From a virus: a stretch of DNA of 59,977 bases. The notes beneath the pieces are model-generated. The model was not told the origin of the DNA and did not search any database. It saw only the letters and a program-made list of their open reading frames with translations. The number at the start of each line of letters is the position of its first letter. Within the stretch, counting starts at the first letter, position 1. Below are positions 14,003 to 21,270 of this stretch, piece by piece. The stretch spans positions 1 through 59,977 of IMG/VR virus record IMGVR_UViG_3300027848_000024; one strand, given 5' to 3'. Position numbers and translations under genes: made by a program.

Positions 14003-14242
14003 ATAACTAAAGTAGAACCGACGTGCCCACGGCTGGGCCGCTTTTTTGGGGGCTGTCATTTTGAAGCACGGTACGACCGCGGTGCCGTGTGCGGCGTACA
14101 ACGCGTACATATGGATAACCCCACGGACCTTCAAATTAAAAAGGTACTGGACTCCATGCGCGAGGTAACTTACGTGCATGATATCTGCACAACCTGTGGA
14201 AAGATAGTATCTTTTAATTCCGGCAGAGATAACAAACATTAG
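14003..14242 (+). CDS. Zinc-binding-type small phage protein with unusual ATA start
   Basis: From 14003 the frame encodes TKVEPTCPRLGRFFGGCHFE, then EVTYVHDICTTCGKIV, a pattern I know from small phage proteins (CRLFGGCKFEPRYD ... YVRDVCVRCGK). Cys residues at 8, 18, 62 and 65 could bind zinc. The codon where the family starts is ATA, five bases after GGGGG; no ATG occurs before 14111, and the in-frame ATG at 13979 is cut by TGA at 14000. ATA initiation, a GTG start at 14087 or a recent start-codon loss are all possible. Confidence 0.5.
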   Translation: MTKVEPTCPRLGRFFGGCHFEARYDRGAVCGVQRVHMDNPTDLQIKKVLDSMREVTYVHDICTTCGKIVSFNSGRDNKH

Positions 14243-14253
14243 GAGAAACCGAC

Positions 14254-14631
14254 GTGTCTCGCATAAAACAGGAACCCCTCTTTGCAGAATATACACGCAA
14301 GAGGAATCGCCAACCCCCACTAGAGCCCGCCTACGGAGATGTTGTTCTCCGTGGCGGGTTTTTGCTTAGGCACACCATCAGAAACATACTGAAAGAAATA
14401 AAGTATGTACACGAGTTGGAGATCTCGTGGCGTGTTACGCGAAGTGGTATCTTTCGAAGGGACTACTATGTCAGCGGCACAGAGCAAGCGCTTCTGTGCG
14501 CCGAAGAAGCTACCCAAGTCTCGGGGGGCACCATATATGTACCCTACAAGCGGCGCGGGCGTTTGGTCGACATCCTGCCCGACGAAGAAACAGACGACAA
14601 GGTACACCTGCGCTTTCCTCCTTTTGTTTAA
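14254..14631 (+). CDS. Hypothetical protein (125 aa)
   Basis: GTG start at 14254, eight bases after AGGAG (14241-14245). Basic; no family recognised. It contains ILKEIKYVHELEISW and a strand-rich centre, with an acidic end (PDEETDDKV). Confidence 0.65.
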   Translation: MSRIKQEPLFAEYTRKRNRQPPLEPAYGDVVLRGGFLLRHTIRNILKEIKYVHELEISWRVTRSGIFRRDYYVSGTEQALLCAEEATQVSGGTIYVPYKRRGRLVDILPDEETDDKVHLRFPPFV

Positions 14632-14666
14632 CTACCACAAAAGCGCACCATACCCTTGTTAAAACT

Positions 14667-14894
14667 ATGGGAAAGAAAGAGATGTTTGGTTGGTTGTTTC
14701 GAGACAAGATCGAAGACACAATTCGCTCGTGGCGTGATGAAGCCATCGAGCGTCAGGAGAAGAATGGCTTCTCTGAGTCACTTTTCAACGAAATATACGA
14801 ACTGGATTCAATTTTAATTGATTACCATTTCTGCAAGATGGTCAGGCGATGTCGCTGGAAGAAACACTGGCAGTGGGTTCTTGCTGAGAATTAA
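14667..14894 (+). CDS. Hypothetical protein (75 aa)
   Basis: ATG 14667; no good ribosome site is visible. Highly charged helical protein with Trp/Arg-rich ends (RRCRWKKHWQW). The longer frame from 14427 runs inside the preceding gene and is rejected. Confidence 0.55.
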   Translation: MGKKEMFGWLFRDKIEDTIRSWRDEAIERQEKNGFSESLFNEIYELDSILIDYHFCKMVRRCRWKKHWQWVLAEN

Positions 14895-14919
14895 CCAGAA
14901 ACCGAAAAGGCCATTAGTA

Positions 14920-15147
14920 ATGGAAGACCATACGCCCCATGTAACCTACGTAGAAGCGTTTACAATTGGGGCCGTCTTTGCGCTAACTATGTCTTTTATT
15001 GTATGGATTCCCGCGATCTTAGCGGCGGCGCTGGCTGATGAGTCGCTGTATTTGCTAGTCGCACCCGCTATTGCCCTGTTAGGTGGTCTTATGGGTGTTG
15101 TAGATAAAGCCTTTAGCCTGAGCGACAACCCCCACGACGGTTTGTAA
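14920..15147 (+). CDS. Small two-span membrane protein (75 aa)
   Basis: ATG 14920 with AAAAGG upstream. Hydrophobic helices at about residues 14-37 and 41-60. No family recognised. Confidence 0.65.
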   Translation: MEDHTPHVTYVEAFTIGAVFALTMSFIVWIPAILAAALADESLYLLVAPAIALLGGLMGVVDKAFSLSDNPHDGL

Positions 15148-15165
15148 AACGAGAAGGTTCACAGG

Positions 15166-15522
15166 ATGTTTGATTTAAAGAGGCCATGCACAAATTGCCC
15201 GTTTAGAAAGGGCAAGGGAGAAGTCTTTTGGTTTGCGCAAGAGCGCCTGGAGGAAATCTTTACTGCCACCGCTTTCCAATGCCACAAGACTGTGTATTAC
15301 GGTAGCGGCGAAGACGGGGAAGAAACACACAGTGCCGGTGATCGTCCGCAGCAATGTGCTGGTGTCATGACCGTCCTTCGTAACGAGAATAAATTAAATG
15401 ACATTATGCAAGTAGGTTCCCGGCTGGGTGCGTTAGACCTGGACGCATTGGACCCAAAGAAAGAAGCTTACCAATCGTTTGAAGAAGTTTTTGTTGCACA
15501 CAAATGCTCCCGCAAGAAGTAA
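15166..15522 (+). CDS. DUF6283-like Cys-rich phage protein
   Basis: 118 residues, ATG 15166 with GAGAAGG upstream. CTNCPFRKG near the start, FQCHKTV in the middle and QQCAGVM are the blocks of the phage family I remember as DUF6283; the Cys/His set suggests metal binding. Function unknown. Confidence 0.75.
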   Translation: MFDLKRPCTNCPFRKGKGEVFWFAQERLEEIFTATAFQCHKTVYYGSGEDGEETHSAGDRPQQCAGVMTVLRNENKLNDIMQVGSRLGALDLDALDPKKEAYQSFEEVFVAHKCSRKK

Positions 15523-15540
15523 CCTGTTAACCAAGCTAGG

Positions 15541-15681
15541 ATGTGCTTAATGTGTCCTTGCACAAAAAACGCCCGCCAGTGCGGTCGGCGACAAAACCGG
15601 GCCGCTGGTACTGCCCCGGTCGCCGACACGACCCCTACGGGCCTTAAAATGCAAGCAAACACACCTTTGCGGGGGGTATAA
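15541..15681 (+). CDS. Doubtful Cys-rich mini-protein (46 aa)
   Basis: Open frame from ATG 15541 with MCLMCPCTKNARQC at its start, a possible metal knuckle, and an Arg/Thr-rich remainder. Weak ribosome site (only AGG touching the ATG). Kept because the 15523-15846 stretch otherwise has no gene. Confidence 0.3.
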   Translation: MCLMCPCTKNARQCGRRQNRAAGTAPVADTTPTGLKMQANTPLRGV

Positions 15682-15688
15682 CAACCCT

Positions 15689-15847
15689 ATGACAAATAAT
15701 TGCGGGCGAAGGATTGCACCGGCCCTGTTGCGGGCTTACCTTTGCCCCATGGCGGTTATGGCTAGTGGCCGCCCTGCGCAAGCAGACAAGGAAGTACTGC
15801 CCACGGTTACACTTGGTTCCCGCTTGGGAGCAGATCGTGCAGGATAA
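15689..15847 (+). CDS. Doubtful small protein (52 aa)
   Basis: Open frame from ATG 15689. Its TAA stop overlaps the ATG of the next gene, the coupling style used throughout this genome. No recognisable features; composition unlike the neighbouring genes. Confidence 0.35.
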   Translation: MTNNCGRRIAPALLRAYLCPMAVMASGRPAQADKEVLPTVTLGSRLGADRAG

Positions 15848-16284
15848 TGAAAGTGTGGGGCACTTATGCCCATGAGTGTTTCTACTTTGGTTTGTGTGAT
15901 GCACAACCTCCCGCCGGATTCATCACTACTCCCCCGATGACACCGGCACCCAAGGTAGATGTTGTTGGCCCAAACGCACCGAGGCGCGTTAGTGGTACTG
16001 GTCTTAACTATGCGACTTCACGGCGCATCGTGCTCCTCCAAGAGAGACCAGTAGCCCCGCCCGCGGTAGCTAAGACAAGCCAGCAATTCTCCACACTTTC
16101 ATTATCCTGCCCGGTCATCCTCCTAAAACCAGTAGCTAAAACAAATCCACGCTCTGTCGTGCCCCTGACAACGTGGTGCCTACTTAGCCTAAACATCTAC
16201 ATGGTGTTGCTCTTGTTTCTGGCCTATAGAGTTTCTAGCAAGAGCAACACTGGTCACGGATGTAAAACGATGTGGCCTTATTGA
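15847..16284 (+). CDS. Hypothetical protein with C-terminal membrane span (145 aa)
   Basis: ATG 15847 overlaps the previous stop (ATAATGA). Pro/Thr/Val-rich, low-complexity-like first 110 residues, then one hydrophobic helix (about residues 109-129) and a short basic tail. No ribosome site. It might not be expressed; it is followed by the non-coding structured region. Confidence 0.45.
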   Translation: MKVWGTYAHECFYFGLCDAQPPAGFITTPPMTPAPKVDVVGPNAPRRVSGTGLNYATSRRIVLLQERPVAPPAVAKTSQQFSTLSLSCPVILLKPVAKTNPRSVVPLTTWCLLSLNIYMVLLLFLAYRVSSKSNTGHGCKTMWPY

Positions 16285-16610
16285 TGCCAGACAGCCGGGT
16301 GAAACAGATAGCCCGCTGCCACCTACGGGTGGAGGAACCGAGTATGGTGCCCCAAGAAGTGCTTGGGTTGGCTTAAGAGTGGAAAAAGAAGCTCTATTAC
16401 AGGTTTTATCCTGTTAGATGCCTACTTCTCGTAGAAGTGCCAGCATCTATTCCACTTGCCACTACGTGATAAGCTGCGCTAGCGAAGAGAAGCGTAAGCC
16501 CGCCATGTAGGCCAGAAAGGGCATAGCTATATCTACTCTCATATTATAAGATAAATAATGGCTGGTAATAGCCATTTAGAACATACCACGTTAGGGGTAT
16601 GTTAAGTTAC
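16285..16610 (+). ncRNA. Candidate large structured RNA
   Basis: No reading frame here looks coding. Instead there are many helices: 16319-16323 with 16328-16332 capped by a UACG tetraloop; 16351-16356 with 16362-16367; 16370-16375 with 16495-16500 enclosing a multi-branch formed by 16378-16384 with 16450-16456, 16399-16403 with 16410-16414, 16415-16421 with 16443-16449 and 16424-16429 with 16433-16438; then hairpins 16557-16563 with 16570-16576 and 16580-16587 with 16596-16603. Almost all are perfect Watson-Crick. I cannot assign it to a known RNA class. Strand is given by the direction of the neighbouring genes. Confidence 0.55.
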
Positions 16611-16638
16611 TGTTTAGACTAACAATAAGAGGGGCATA

Positions 16639-16845
16639 GTGGTTATCATGGCAACTACAACAGAGCGGGTAAAATTCCGTTTGTTGCAGACTCCATGCTG
16701 CAACACACAACTTTGTTGGGTTAATCCTAGATTGCCTAATCATTGCCCAGAATGTGGTACCCATATCTACCCCGAAATAAAGAGCTGTGTTACCCACGAA
16801 GACAAGGACGCTTATCTAAAACTGAAAGTGGCCGTTGGGCGATGA
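16639..16845 (+). CDS. Zinc-ribbon mini-protein (68 aa)
   Basis: GTG 16639 (four bases after AAGAGGGG) or ATG 16648; the choice is uncertain. CC and C followed by CPECG form a zinc-ribbon pattern. Overlaps the next gene by four bases. First of two adjacent zinc-ribbon genes. Confidence 0.65.
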   Translation: MVIMATTTERVKFRLLQTPCCNTQLCWVNPRLPNHCPECGTHIYPEIKSCVTHEDKDAYLKLKVAVGR

Positions 16846-17018
16846 AACATTGGCTTTGCATTACCTGCAAACATGCGTGGGACAGTTACAATGAGGAACA
16901 CTGTGCTTGGTGCGCTTCCAATAGAAGACCACGTCTGCTTGAAGATAAGCAGGTTATGCTGGAAGAAGATCAACAACGAATGCTAAGGGCATTGCAGGGG
17001 GGCAACCATGGACACTAA
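16842..17018 (+). CDS. Zinc-ribbon mini-protein with RPRL motif (58 aa)
   Basis: ATG 16842 overlaps the previous stop (ATGA). CITCKHAW and CAWCASN form a four-Cys zinc ribbon, directly followed by RRPRLLED, one of the recurrent RP(R/S/T)L motifs. The C-terminal helix is acidic and Gln-rich. Confidence 0.65.
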   Translation: MKHWLCITCKHAWDSYNEEHCAWCASNRRPRLLEDKQVMLEEDQQRMLRALQGGNHGH

Positions 17019-17799
17019 ACATCACAACAAACTGCCAGACGATTTTCCCAAGGTGTTGTACGCGGCCTGCTCTTATAAACACCTTATGAATATTTTGGAT
17101 AACAAATTGTTAATTGGCCATCGGTTGCCAGAACGAGTAGAAGGCGTGGGAGAACAAAACAGTCCTTTGCTTCTTATAAGCAAGTACCCTCTGTACTATG
17201 CAAAGAAGTTTATGAGGGCGGGCACATCCTCTTGTCTTGTAGCCATTAGTGCCAAAACGTTGCGGGGTTCTTTTTTCTCTTTTGATCCAACTTCCATGGA
17301 AAAAGCTACACGGGGTTTTGATGGTGTAGAAGACTCGGACAGCCGTAATTTTACTTTGGGGGGCCATCGCCTACAATTCTACAAAGACCAAACAAAACAT
17401 AATCGTGGTTGGGAGCCCGCCCAACTAACTTTGGGCAATTCTGGTTTGTGCCAGTATCACGGTGCCATAGCGCTTTCTTCTTTAAAGCACGTCTACATAG
17501 TTAACTGGTCGGTGGGCGCTTCTCCCATGTTGGTTACTTCTTTATCTACTTTGGCCATGCGCTGCAAGCCAAGCGACCCTCCCGCCGTAGGCACAGGTGA
17601 AACCCCGGAAGAGTACCACCGGGCGTTAAGCGCCGCTTTCCTACATGGCAGGTTTACACGTCTTTCTGAGATGCTTAACGTCCAAGACAATTTGAGCGCT
17701 ATGCCGTGGCTTAAGCAGCTTAGTGCGGACGCTGTCAGTTCCTGCTCCGTACCAGAGTTAATTCGGACAGTGAATAAGACGCGCATAGGCCATCCGTGA
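17008..17799 (+). CDS. Hypothetical protein (263 aa), ADP-ribosyltransferase-like opening
   Basis: ATG 17008 with GGGGGG upstream; overlaps the previous gene by 11 bases. VLYAACSYKHLMNILDNKLLIGH and LLISKYPLYYAKKF near the N-terminus recall the opening of DarT/ART-type folds (Tyr/His near the start, then a short loop and helix), but I see no convincing catalytic triad. Treat as unknown. No signal or membrane segment. Confidence 0.65.
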   Translation: MDTKHHNKLPDDFPKVLYAACSYKHLMNILDNKLLIGHRLPERVEGVGEQNSPLLLISKYPLYYAKKFMRAGTSSCLVAISAKTLRGSFFSFDPTSMEKATRGFDGVEDSDSRNFTLGGHRLQFYKDQTKHNRGWEPAQLTLGNSGLCQYHGAIALSSLKHVYIVNWSVGASPMLVTSLSTLAMRCKPSDPPAVGTGETPEEYHRALSAAFLHGRFTRLSEMLNVQDNLSAMPWLKQLSADAVSSCSVPELIRTVNKTRIGHP

Positions 17800-17826
17800 T
17801 CCACCACAACTAGCGGAAGAAAGAAC

Positions 17827-18027
17827 ATGATTCTCTCCATAATCGTTATTGTCATTGGTGTTGTGCTTGGTGTAGGTATTAACGAGTACCTCGACCCCGA
17901 ATGCAACCAATACCAGAGCAATCGCACATGCGAAAGCAACTATGATATCTTCTCGGACGATAGACGTCCCAGCCTGTACTACAACAACAACTCAGACGAG
18001 AACGTAGGAGGAGTGCTCCGTGAGTAA
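17827..18027 (+). CDS. Single-span membrane protein (66 aa)
   Basis: ATG 17827 with GGAAGAAAG upstream. Residues 2-19 form one hydrophobic helix (ILSIIVIVIGVVLGVGI); the remainder is Asn/Asp-rich with two Cys. Overlaps the next gene by 8 bases. Confidence 0.65.
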   Translation: MILSIIVIVIGVVLGVGINEYLDPECNQYQSNRTCESNYDIFSDDRRPSLYYNNNSDENVGGVLRE

Positions 18028-18292
18028 CAAACCAAGAGTACGGTCCAAATTGGCCAAACCCGCGCAAGAAGTAGCTTTCCAGGATTTGTTGGGTTTGCTA
18101 CACAAACGCCAAGCAGATGTAACCGCAGAAGAAATGTTAGCTATAGCTTCCAACATTGTTGGTAAGCTGGTAGCTTTGCAGGACCAAAGATACATGACCC
18201 CTGCGATGGCCATGGAGATAGTAGCTTTGAACGTGGAGAACGGAAACAGTCAATATACGTCCCTACTGATGGAAACAAAAGGCACTTCTTAA
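18020..18292 (+). CDS. Hypothetical helical protein (90 aa)
   Basis: GTG start at 18020 supported by GGAGGAG at 18007-18013. Basic N-terminal 15 residues (NKPRVRSKLAKP), then three predicted helices. Unknown function. Confidence 0.7.
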   Translation: MSNKPRVRSKLAKPAQEVAFQDLLGLLHKRQADVTAEEMLAIASNIVGKLVALQDQRYMTPAMAMEIVALNVENGNSQYTSLLMETKGTS

Positions 18293-18321
18293 TTTCTTCA
18301 AACAAAGTGGAGCGCGTACAA

Positions 18322-18792
18322 ATGGTACAGGAATGTAACAAAGAATTCACCTTGCATCGCAACCGTGTTATTTGGAAGCCAATGGAAGAACTAGGCGCGC
18401 ATAACAGGGGGAACGCCAAGCTGGTTGGTACCAACGGAAAGCCGCTCGGTTTTTTCTTCTTTCCAGGGGTTACGCACCAACAAGTAGAAACAGCTTTCAC
18501 TAATGTAACCAGTGAATGCTTTCAGGGGGAGTACACATGGGACCTGCTACTTAGTAAGCAGAAAGACAAGTTTTTCTTTGTTATGTTCCACAAGTCCGAA
18601 GCGATGTTCGTTCGGAGCAACAGTGTAGTGCGGGTTGCCGTTCTGAAAGTACAGAATCCCATGCTCGTCAGCACCATGTACCGACGCAAAGATGGTGCCC
18701 GTAGTGCGGCCAACAGGATGCTTCGTTATTTTGGGGAGTACGGATTCAAGTTGGAGAGAGACGACACTACGGACTTAACGCCGTACCTTTAA
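18322..18792 (+). CDS. Hypothetical protein (156 aa)
   Basis: ATG 18322, nine bases after GGAG; the in-frame GTG at 18307 is too close to that site. Mixed alpha/beta with Phe-rich strands (FFFFPGV, FFFVMFH). No family recognised. Confidence 0.7.
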   Translation: MVQECNKEFTLHRNRVIWKPMEELGAHNRGNAKLVGTNGKPLGFFFFPGVTHQQVETAFTNVTSECFQGEYTWDLLLSKQKDKFFFVMFHKSEAMFVRSNSVVRVAVLKVQNPMLVSTMYRRKDGARSAANRMLRYFGEYGFKLERDDTTDLTPYL

Positions 18793-18841
18793 ACGCTGAC
18801 ATACAAGAAATGTTTTTGCGAGGGACTGCCTACCCCTTTCA

Positions 18842-19063
18842 ATGGGGTTGGGCTACAGTAGCGCTCGCATGTCTTTAACAGTTGGGGGTAAAGTGCAAAA
18901 CAACTCATCACACAAGTACTGGCTACATTGTGGCCCCTATGACCCGGCAGACCCTGTGTTTGACATACCAGACTTTCTGCTAGCTAATCCCAAAAAGAAA
19001 GACAAGAAACCAAAAGACACCAAAAAGGTGATTACCAAGAAGTCCAGGCCCCGACTTCGCTAA
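18842..19063 (+). CDS. Small Lys-rich protein ending in SRPRLR
   Basis: 73 residues from ATG 18842; ATG 18869 is an equally possible start and overlaps the end of a 22-codon upstream frame (18810-18878). The last 25 residues are Lys-rich and end in SRPRLR, one of the RP(R/S/T)L motifs. No family recognised. Confidence 0.55.
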   Translation: MGLGYSSARMSLTVGGKVQNNSSHKYWLHCGPYDPADPVFDIPDFLLANPKKKDKKPKDTKKVITKKSRPRLR

Positions 19064-19104
19064 GGGCCTTTTCGCCTTGAAAGCCTATAACAAAGGGAGC
19101 TCTT

Positions 19105-19629
19105 ATGAATGAGGGTTTAAAGTCTTTTCTAGCTAAGGTGGAAAAGGACATACACGATAGCCCCAACAGTTGGAACATGGTGCAGTGCGAGCATGGTTTA
19201 GTTAACGAGTTGAGAAGGACGTTTCCAACGGAGCAATCCGCTCAGCTCCGGGTTCTTACCTATACGTGGAGTCCCGGGCTTACCAAGCCCTCACATACCA
19301 ACCGGAAAGATACCCCGCTGGTTCGCGTGATGGATAAGACTCCTATTGACATGGGGTGCTTTCCATCTTTCTTCGAATATATGATTGGTACGCCTGACGA
19401 CTTTGGTGCCTACGAGTACCGTGTCGTTAAGAGCATCGTGCTCAACAAACCCCAAACATTACGTGTGCTGAAGAAGGTGGCACCTTTGTTTGCCGCACTG
19501 AATGATACCGCGTGCATCACGGTTATGGAAGAGGTGTTTCCCGTCGCAGTAGCAACAAACATCGAGTCCGTTGGTAAGCGCCCCTTGCCACGCAAAAGGC
19601 TGGATGTGATTACTGGTGGAAAGAAGTAG
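19105..19629 (+). CDS. Hypothetical protein (174 aa)
   Basis: ATG 19105 with AAAGGGAG upstream. Compact alpha/beta protein; no recognised domain. Basic C-terminus (GKRPLPRKRLDV) that resembles but does not match the RPxL motif. Two bases separate it from the next gene. Confidence 0.7.
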   Translation: MNEGLKSFLAKVEKDIHDSPNSWNMVQCEHGLVNELRRTFPTEQSAQLRVLTYTWSPGLTKPSHTNRKDTPLVRVMDKTPIDMGCFPSFFEYMIGTPDDFGAYEYRVVKSIVLNKPQTLRVLKKVAPLFAALNDTACITVMEEVFPVAVATNIESVGKRPLPRKRLDVITGGKK

Positions 19630-19631
19630 CT

Positions 19632-19928
19632 ATGGCCAAGGTCCCAAAAATAGACTTTGACAAGGACTTTGCACCCAAGCGCCGGCCGCGCTTAAGCGAC
19701 CCGGCTTCACACACTAAGCAGGCCACCAAAAAGGCAAACACTGTCGACCCAGCCGTGCAACAGTGCCTTGCCCGACTTGGGCCGGTTGTGGCACACATGC
19801 GAGACACGTTGCCCGAAAATATGCGGTCAATGGCAATTTGGTCTGGCACGTCCAACCCAGCATCCAAACTGGCTGCACAAGATATTATAGACATACACGA
19901 CCAGTTGAAAGCACTAGCCAACAAGTGA
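19632..19928 (+). CDS. Hypothetical protein with RRPRL motif (98 aa)
   Basis: ATG 19632 with GGAAAGAAG upstream. N-terminal basic tail containing KRRPRLSD (residues 17-24), then a helical body. Overlaps the next gene (GTGA). Unknown; lies two genes ahead of queE and the helicase. Confidence 0.65.
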   Translation: MAKVPKIDFDKDFAPKRRPRLSDPASHTKQATKKANTVDPAVQQCLARLGPVVAHMRDTLPENMRSMAIWSGTSNPASKLAAQDIIDIHDQLKALANK

Positions 19929-20425
19929 ACACCACCAAAGACCAGATACTAGCACTTCTACCCAAGCTAACCGCGCCAGAACTAAACGAAGTTGCCAGCA
20001 CTGCGCAAGCCTTGCTGGATCTTGCGGGTGCGCCGCCCCTTGCCCAAAAAGAAATTGCGGAAGACATAGGGATACACGAGGTTTGGGAAGGCTTCCAAAG
20101 CGCTTGTCTCAACGACCTTGGCTTAGGGCGGTGCCCTCCTATAGAGGTTATGAAGTCTCGTTGGGGCAACAAGGTATCGGATGTTTTTTCTGGTATGCGG
20201 GCGTACTTGGATTCTTATATGCCAAAGGCAACACGCAACGAACGCCGTCACATCTACAAATTGATGGTTATTTCTGCAAACGAGTACCTCCAAGTGCAGG
20301 GGCAGTTTATCTCGTACAAGACCTTGTTTGAATCATTAGAGCGGGTGGGGGTTATTATGGACCACGCCTTCCCCGGCTATGCTAAAAATGGTATGCTTAA
20401 GTTTCTCGTAAGACACAGAGGTTAA
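19925..20425 (+). CDS. Hypothetical protein (166 aa)
   Basis: GTG 19925 overlapping the previous TGA is the best start; the longer frame from 19763 lies inside the preceding gene. All-helical, with ELNEVASTAQALLDL and ATRNERRHIYKLM. Position ahead of queE and a DnaB-like helicase would suit a loader or replication accessory role, but nothing in the sequence proves it. Confidence 0.65.
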   Translation: MNTTKDQILALLPKLTAPELNEVASTAQALLDLAGAPPLAQKEIAEDIGIHEVWEGFQSACLNDLGLGRCPPIEVMKSRWGNKVSDVFSGMRAYLDSYMPKATRNERRHIYKLMVISANEYLQVQGQFISYKTLFESLERVGVIMDHAFPGYAKNGMLKFLVRHRG

Positions 20426-20430
20426 TTAAC

Positions 20431-21270
20431 ATGACGAAATACAATCCGGTAAACGTGGACACCAGTTATGGTAAGGGGGCTTTTCAAAAGAAGTTCTTTG
20501 AGGAAGGTAAACTTCTGGTTCGCACGCACTTTGATACCTTACAGGGAGAAGGACCTTTTGCGGGCAGGCCCGCTTTCTTCATTCGCTTTGGTGGTTGCAA
20601 CTTTGGGGGCAAGGGCACAAAGGCTGGCCCCGGCTGCACTTTTTGTGACACAGACTTCTCCATAAACAAATCGCTGTTATACGCGCCGCTTGATCTGTTA
20701 GAGATTGTGCAAAGCGGTACCAAAAGCAAGCTGGTTATCCTTACCGGAGGGGAGCCCCTCCTGCAACCCGACATTCCCATGGAAAATCTATTTAGGGCAT
20801 TGAAGGCGGAAGGGTACGAGATCCAACTGGAAACCAACGGCACCTATATGCCGGAGTGGTTGGTGCGCATGTCCGGGAGCAGAGTGACTATTGTGGTTTC
20901 GCCTAAAGCTGCTGAGAAGTTGAAGAAGTACGATTCTGCAAAGAAACCGGTTCCCAAAATTGCAGATAGGATGAAAACCTTCGGAGACGTGTTTAAGTTC
21001 CTTATTAGTGCAGACCCGGAAAGCCCGTACTACGATATCCCGGCTTGGGGGAAAGACTTGGCATACAAAATAAACCCCATGGAGCGTGTGTGGCTGTCTC
21101 CCATTGCCGTGTACCATAGCGCGCCCACTAGCGAGGTGGTTAGCGGCTGGTCGGGGGAACACATTGACCGTGAGGCCACGGCGCGCAACTACGCACGCAC
21201 CGCAGAGCTTTGTATGGAGTATGGTGCCCGACTTACCATTCAGCAGCACTTGTTCACGGCCATCCCATAA
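20431..21270 (+). CDS. queE: 7-carboxy-7-deazaguanine synthase QueE
   Basis: 279 residues, ATG 20431. Radical-SAM enzyme that turns 6-carboxy-tetrahydropterin into 7-carboxy-7-deazaguanine, third step to preQ0. TLQGEGPFAGRPAFFIRFGGCN is the family signature; cluster cysteines are C56, C69 and C72 (a C-x12-C-x2-C variant also seen in some bacterial QueE). TGGEPLLQ is the SAM-binding GGE motif. The gene is 6-10 kb away from queD, queC and folE, but on the same strand. Stop and next start overlap (TAATG). Confidence 0.95.
   Translation: MTKYNPVNVDTSYGKGAFQKKFFEEGKLLVRTHFDTLQGEGPFAGRPAFFIRFGGCNFGGKGTKAGPGCTFCDTDFSINKSLLYAPLDLLEIVQSGTKSKLVILTGGEPLLQPDIPMENLFRALKAEGYEIQLETNGTYMPEWLVRMSGSRVTIVVSPKAAEKLKKYDSAKKPVPKIADRMKTFGDVFKFLISADPESPYYDIPAWGKDLAYKINPMERVWLSPIAVYHSAPTSEVVSGWSGEHIDREATARNYARTAELCMEYGARLTIQQHLFTAIP

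Noticed and set aside
14028-14050. Hairpin followed by six T, terminator-like
   Set aside because: Stem is only four pairs and the sequence codes for a conserved-looking CPRLGRFF block.
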